Assembly: GCF_022458985.1 (NCBI RefSeq)
Contig: NC_061771.1
Span: 26,404,001-26,468,000 of the forward strand
Direction of reading: 5' to 3'
Length of the DNA: 64,000 bases
Origin: Mugil cephalus
Taxonomy: Eukaryota > Chordata > Actinopteri > Mugiliformes > Mugilidae
Shown: positions 59,985-64,000 of the stretch, in pieces
Numbering within the stretch: position 1 is the stretch's first letter
Layout: the number at the start of each line of letters is the position of its first letter
Position numbers and translations under genes: made by a program
Notes under the pieces: model-generated
Seen by the model: only the letters and a program-made list of their open reading frames with translations
What the model was told of the DNA's origin: nothing
Databases searched by the model: none

Positions 59985-59990
59985 TTTATT
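59985..59990 (-). promoter_or_regulatory. Candidate poly(A) signal of tmprss6
   Basis: AATAAA on the minus strand about 185 bases past the tmprss6 stop codon; the nearest canonical hexamer downstream of the stop. Alternatives lie about 100-150 bases further on. Confidence 0.5.
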
Positions 59991-60173
59991 AACACGTTGA
60001 AATATCAGTTCTGTCACATAAAATGATGCATGATCATCAGCTTTGTTTAGAATAAAGCCTTTAACTTTTGGACGAGAAGCAATCTCACATAATTTGCCGA
60101 CACCCCACACGGTGCGGCTCACGCTTTGATTTCAGCATCATCACATTGATGGCGTAAAGGGTGACGAAGGTCT

Positions 60174-60338
60174 TCAGGGGCTGCTGATGACCTGCTTGAT
60201 CCAGTCGGTGAGCCTGGTGATGCGGGTGTAGACGCCGTAGTAGTCTGGACGCCCGCAGCCTTTGCCCCAGCTCACCACCCCGGCCAGGAACCAGCGACCA
60301 GACGGCTCCTGGCAGACCAGCGGACCGCCCGAGTCTCC
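60174..60338 (-). CDS. tmprss6: tmprss6 last coding exon
   Basis: Acceptor CCTCTGTCAG then GGAGACTCGGGC; phase 0. It encodes 54 residues from [20 protein letters not shown] to IKQVISSP and the stop. The exon boundary immediately before GDSGG is the usual one in this protease family. The minus-strand frame 60351-60085 in another phase is a shadow. Confidence 0.92.
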   Translation of the reverse strand, partial: GDSGGPLVCQEPSGRWFLAGVVSWGKGCGRPDYYGVYTRITRLTDWIKQVISSP

Positions 60339-63300
60339 CTGACAGAGGCACAGATGTAAGATGGTAACTTCACCAGGGCCATGTAAGGCTTGTAATTATT
60401 AATGGTGAGTGTTACGACACTCGGTGGTTAGATGCAGCTCATTTTATGGCTTGTTTGTGTCTTTAGGCTTCGTCTTCAGCAGTCCTTTTATGTCATTTAA
60501 TTATTTATTTTTGTTATTTTATTAAATCTACTCTTTTTGTCTTTGGGGAAATATAAACCCAGACGGAGAAAGAGAGAGAGACTTAATGTATCATGTCCCA
60601 ACATACACAGATCAGCCAAAACATTAAGACCACAGACAGGAGACGTAGATAACGTTGACTGTTTTGTGACAATACATTGTTCTTCTGGGAATCTTTAAAG
60701 TCTGAGAGTCATTCATGTGGATGTTACTTAGACATGTAGCACCCACCTAGACCAGACCAGGGACCCCCACCCCATAGCAATGACACTCCTTGATGGCAGC
60801 AGCCATCACCAGCAGGGAAACGGTTTAGGAACAACTAAAAAAACAAAAACGAAACATGAAAACTAGCACCAGGTGTTGACCTGGCCTCCAAATTCACTAG
60901 ATGCCAAACTCATCAAGCCCCTCCCCTCAACCCATACGTCCCAAAGGCTCCCCCACTAACAACACTGTGTTTCCAGACACCACAGGACACCCTCAGAAGG
61001 CCCTCATGTCCATTGTCTGATGAGTCACAAGAGACACTAGGGAGACCGAAACAATATTAGGAAGGGGGTCATAATGTTATGCCTGATCGGTGTATGTTGA
61101 TATTTAAATACATTTTTTATACTTAAATCGATTTATGTTGTAATTTGCTAAAAGTTTTATTTGCCTAAAATATTTGCCCCCTAAAGGCAAAATGATGAAG
61201 TTATTCAATGATCATGAAATTTCAATTTTTAAAAGTATCGGCGATACTAGCATTTGCATTTACTTGGTATCGGGTCGATACCAAAATCCCCAGTATCACC
61301 CACCCACTAATTTAATCCACTGTTGATTAAAAATGAGGTAGACTAAAAATTAAAGCCTCTTGTATGTGAGTGCATCTCCGTACCTGACAGGCGTCCTTCT
61401 CTCCACTGCGATACCCAGCGCAAAGCATTCTGGGAGAGACCGTATGGCCGTAGGAACGAACACAGGCTTCCTCGCTGACCAGGCGGACGTCCACCTTCTG
61501 AAGCAGATTGCTGGCCTTTCCTGGAGGCATCGGAGAGTAAAGCATGAGAGCACAAACCGAAACAATGTTTTCATCCTCACCGTGAAACTATTTCGTACTA
61601 ACACACCAAACAGCAGACGTCATTTCAACGTTGGTTTTTGGGCTAAATGTGGTCGGTCCAATATAGTCTTGATTTAGTCCAGAAATAGTCGTTGAAAATT
61701 GGGTTGTGACTTTTTGAAGACGTCTTTTCAACATGAAAATTACGGCTTTTCACCTTTCACATTTCAATTCCAAATTTAGATGCACATGAGTGACGTCTTT
61801 TCAATGTCTTTTCAACTACTTTTTGCTGGGTGGGAAGTAACCACATTGGTTACTATGGAGAAGGATTAGGGCCACAAAAAAAAACAGTTCTGACTTTAAA
61901 CTCAGAATTCTGAGATTAAAGTCAGAACTCACTTCTTCTTTTTTTTTTCTCACGGTGGCCCTAATCCTCCTCCGTAGGTTACTGAGAGGTGGCGGACCAG
62001 AAAATAATTTCCACCATCAGCCATCTCTGTCTCTCTCTCAGCCTTCACCTCTTCATTAGGGTTCATCGTGATACGGGGGAAACCACTTCCACCCGCGCCT
62101 CCTCCTCCATCTCCTCCTCCCACCTCTTTAATTTAAACGGGCTAATCGCACGTGTGTTCGCTCGGTTATCATATGCCGCCCACCCACACACACAAACACT
62201 CCCCACATCTTGCGCAACTGACAAAATGTATTTAAAAAAAAAAGCACCCGGCCGCTTCCTGGGAAAACAACTCATTAGACTGAATAATGCATGAGACGGT
62301 GGAGGGAAAAAAAATTAATGCTCGTCTTCTCATAGGAGAGAAAAACAAAACAATAAACAAAAAATCTTCCTCTTTAATATAAACTGTCAGGTGAAAAGAA
62401 GGAAATAAAACATTAAAATAGTTTTGGTTTGTAGAACTAAACAGTTGAATGTAAGTGTCTATTTAAAGAAGATGCTGTCTATCCATATATAGGCCTGTGG
62501 ATAAATGGAAATTTTCAACAACAACATTTCATGGCCTTAAAGCCTGAGAATTGCAAATGGTTTAATAAAGCAGCCTGGAAGTTGTTTGAGAGGTCAGATT
62601 ACACAGCGAAGCATGAAGCCTGTAATAAAGTGCTGCAAATGTTGCTTAATTTCAAGGGGTCAAGTCAAACGACACATCTAATCTTGGATAATTAAAGTCA
62701 TTTTGTTATTATTCTGTTATCGAAAAAACATTCTTTCCGCACACTGCTACCACCCACATTTAACGCTCTATCCCACAGGTGACAAACATACGGCCCGCGG
62801 GCCAATAGCAGGCCCCCAGAGTGTCTAATGTGGCCCGTAGCATGAGTTTGCATTCTCCTAATTTACTTGCACTAAAATAAACGACAAAAGTCTAGAGCTG
62901 CCGTTACTCATAGAGGATATATGTCGACGTCACTGCCCCCCTGAGTGGCTAAAACATTGGGGAAATGTATCAGTAAATACAGCGAGACCGGGAAAAATGT
63001 GGATTAGCAGATCAAATTAGGGACAATGATCAGTGTTAGTTTAAGTTGGTTTTGGCTCATTTCAGTTAATGATAAATGTAGCTAAATAAAAGATGCTAAT
63101 GCTGAGGACTTTACTGAAAAGTAGCATTAGCCAGACAATACTCTAGCGTCTGTTTTATTGTTATTTACTGTTGGAACTGAAATAGTTAAATTAATATTTC
63201 CTGACACTAAATGTAAACCACAACACCAGGTTTCTATGTCTGGATTCCAGATGTTTCTTCGTAATGCAGCGATCCATTTACTTCTCTGTTCTTTGGCAGA

Positions 63301-63865
63301 TTTCTGTAAAAATATAAAATATATCTCTGACTGCTTTTCAAATATGTTGGTTCAGTCAATCGCACAACAGCTCTTCACCATTTTTTAAATTCAATTTCAC
63401 AATTTAGACGCTATTAAAGTCTATGATTCAAGCTAATGCTGCTAATCTCCATGCTCAACTTTTGCCACTCAGTGGCCGTAACCACGGAGACTTCAGCTTC
63501 CTGTGATGTCACACACCCTCTATAGGTTATTATTTTGTTATGTTGCTGCTCCATCCTCTCCACATTCCCTCCCTTCTCCCTGCTCACCTCCCTCCTGTAG
63601 CGCCCCCCACCCGGTGACCCAGCAGAGCAGGCCCGGCTCCAGTTGGTGGGTGGGCGGGGGCAGGCACGCGGGTCGAGCGTGTCCGGCGAGGAGCGCGGGG
63701 GCCGGGCGGTCCAGCTTCAGCAGGGCCAGGTCGTAGTCGTGGGACTCGTCGTCGTAGTACTGGTGGAGATGGATGCGTTGGACCCGAGCCACCTCTTCTA
63801 TGGGGCTGCTGCGGTTGAGCATTAGTTTACTGAGGTAGACCGTCCACACCGAGGGGGAGTAGAGG
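60174..63865 (-). CDS. tmprss6: Transmembrane serine protease 6 (matriptase-2), last three coding exons; 5' part off-window
   Basis: Coding parts are 63865-63588, 61520-61384 and 60338-60174, joined in matching phases (1 then 0), with stop TGA at 60176-60174. They encode most of the C-terminal S1 protease domain: [11 protein letters not shown] with the catalytic Asp, [44 protein letters not shown], then GDSGGPLVC with the catalytic Ser, and [20 protein letters not shown]. Asp in DACQ and the two Gly (SWG, YYG) predict cleavage after Arg/Lys. The [13 protein letters not shown] ending and GWGALxEGG block favour TMPRSS6 over matriptase or TMPRSS7. In mammals this liver membrane protease cleaves hemojuvelin and lowers hepcidin. 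The His exon, CUB/LDLa stem and membrane anchor lie beyond 64000. Confidence 0.88.
60604..61094 (+). mobile_element. MITE family A, copy 8 (most complete, ~490 bases)
   Basis: Left end TACACAGATCAGCCAAAACA, right end GTTATGCCTGATCGGTGTA; inverted over about 30 bases with a few mismatches. Internal landmarks are GACATGTAGCACCCACCTAG, CAACCCATACGTCCCAAAGG and CCACAGGACACCCTCAGAAG. It carries no open frame and is the reference for the seven shorter copies in the window. Confidence 0.75.
61190..61315 (+). mobile_element. ATCGATAC-type MITE fragment
   Basis: GAAGTTATTCAATGATCATG, AAAAGTATCGGCGATACTAG and TTTACTTGGTATCGGGTCG match 22015-22100 in the same orientation. The 5' part of the element is absent. 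It ends about 70 bases from the tmprss6 exon edge. Confidence 0.55.
61384..61520 (-). CDS. tmprss6: tmprss6 penultimate coding exon
   Basis: Acceptor CCTCCAG (exon starts 61520, phase 1) and donor CAG|GTACGG (exon end 61384, phase 0). It encodes [20 protein letters not shown] through [10 protein letters not shown]. It contains the S1-pocket Asp (D189-equivalent) and two Cys that normally form disulfides in S1 proteases. Confidence 0.92.
61600..61835. repeat. GACGTCTTTTCAAC-type repeat
   Basis: Contains three versions of an ACGTCxTTTCAAC motif (61617, 61720, 61794 approximately) with AAAATTACGGCTTTTCACCT between, and ends ACTTTTTGCTGGGTGGG. It matches a common fish DNA-repeat pattern built from short internal repeats. 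Confidence 0.45.
61845..61984. mobile_element. Foldback (palindromic) element
   Basis: Outer arms GGATTAGGGCCAC (61863-61875) and GTGGCCCTAATCC (61954-61966), extended by GGTTACTATGGAG and CTCCGTAGGTTACT. The inner 44 bases at 61886-61929 form a near-perfect palindrome centred on CTCAGAATTCTGAG. The A and T runs between arms also pair, so RNA or single strands can fold into one long hairpin. Confidence 0.7.
62775..62830. repeat. GGCCCGCGGGCC repeat fragment
   Basis: GTGACAAACATACGGCCCGC followed by GGGCCAATAGCAGGCCCCC and AATGTGGCCCGTAG match the widespread vertebrate hAT-type repeat head (caaactcgcggcccgcgggcc type). Only this segment is recognisable. Confidence 0.45.
62910..63523 (+). mobile_element. 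MITE family E, copy 2
   Basis: Shares GTCACTGCCCCCCTGAGTGG, GAGACCGGGAAAAATGTGGA, CACAACACCAGGTTTCTATG and CACTCAGTGGCCGTAACCAC with copy 1 in the same order, ending TGTCACACACCCTCTAT. It lies inside a tmprss6 intron, ending about 64 bases from the splice donor at 63587. Confidence 0.7.
63588..63865 (-). CDS. tmprss6: tmprss6 exon with catalytic Asp
   Basis: Acceptor CCCGCTGCAG (exon starts 63865, phase 2) and donor GGAG|GTGAGC (exon end 63588, phase 1). It encodes [20 protein letters not shown], the catalytic Asp in [10 protein letters not shown], and [16 protein letters not shown]. An NRS sequon is a possible N-glycosylation site. The exon is GC-rich (about 70% by eye), unlike its surroundings. 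The upstream exon with the catalytic His is not in the window. Confidence 0.9.
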
Positions 63866-64000
63866 CTGCAGCGGGAGCACAAGTGATGTTTTTTTCCTGA
63901 CTTAGCACTAATAAAATAACATATGATGCCCATAAGCAGTGTTTGCCTTTTACGAAATATTTGAGCAGCTGTTATCTGTCTGTGTATGTTTGTTTGTTTT

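Larger units (their letters stand above)
60339..61383 (-). other. tmprss6 last intron, half made of MITEs
   Basis: 1,045 bases with donor GTACGG and acceptor CTGTCAG. It contains the complete MITE family A copy (60604-61094) and an ATCGATAC-type fragment (61190-61315). Confidence 0.75.
61521..63587 (-). other. tmprss6 intron, mostly repeats
   Basis: 2,067 bases. From low to high coordinate it holds a GACGTCTTTTCAA-type repeat (about 61600-61835), a foldback element (61845-61984), a GGCCCGCGGGCC-centred repeat fragment (about 62775-62830) and MITE family E copy 2 (62910-63523). About 61985-62770 has nothing I can name. Confidence 0.7.

Overview
The window looks like a teleost fish nuclear genome. 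It is AT-rich, gene-poor and full of fish-type repeats: Tc1-like transposons, several families of terminal-inverted-repeat (TIR) MITEs, non-LTR retrotransposon 3' ends, and many microsatellites. The genes have introns with GT/AG splice sites, and the two tRNAs are of eukaryotic type. Only two protein-coding genes can be supported, both on the minus strand.

Gene 1 is c1qtnf6 (CTRP6), a secreted C1q/TNF-related protein. It has two coding exons, 31334-31154 and 24657-24110, separated by a 6.5-kb intron full of transposons. The splice phases match (G|GT) and the product is a complete 242-residue protein. Gene 2 is the 3' end of tmprss6 (matriptase-2), a type II transmembrane serine protease that tunes hepcidin in other vertebrates. 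Its last three coding exons are 63865-63588, 61520-61384 and 60338-60174. They carry the catalytic Asp and Ser; the His exon and everything upstream lie beyond base 64000. The two genes are also close neighbours in mammals, which supports both identifications, but their order relative to transcription is reversed here and no il2rb was recognised between them.

Two tRNA genes are present: tRNA-Leu(AAG) at 5866-5947 and tRNA-Arg(CCG) at 53503-53575, both on the plus strand.

Layout. 1-3.8 kb: low-repeat, T-rich sequence with CpG-dense patches, possibly the promoter or UTR of a gene outside the window. 4-23 kb: intergenic, with tRNA-Leu, Harbinger-like and LINE remnants, a nested MITE-in-repeat mosaic (9.9-11.0 kb) and a degraded Tc1. 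24-31 kb: c1qtnf6. 32-60 kb: intergenic, with tRNA-Arg, four copies of a TTAA-flanked MITE, a Tc1, LINE fragments, and an element carrying a SWIM/YqaJ-like protein fragment. 60-64 kb: the tmprss6 3' end, whose introns are largely repeats.

I found no convincing new multi-gene biological system. The unusual content is structural: nested insertions, inverted repeat pairs and an internally duplicated element. Repeat families were recognised by eye and by comparing copies within the window; borders are approximate unless TIRs are cited.
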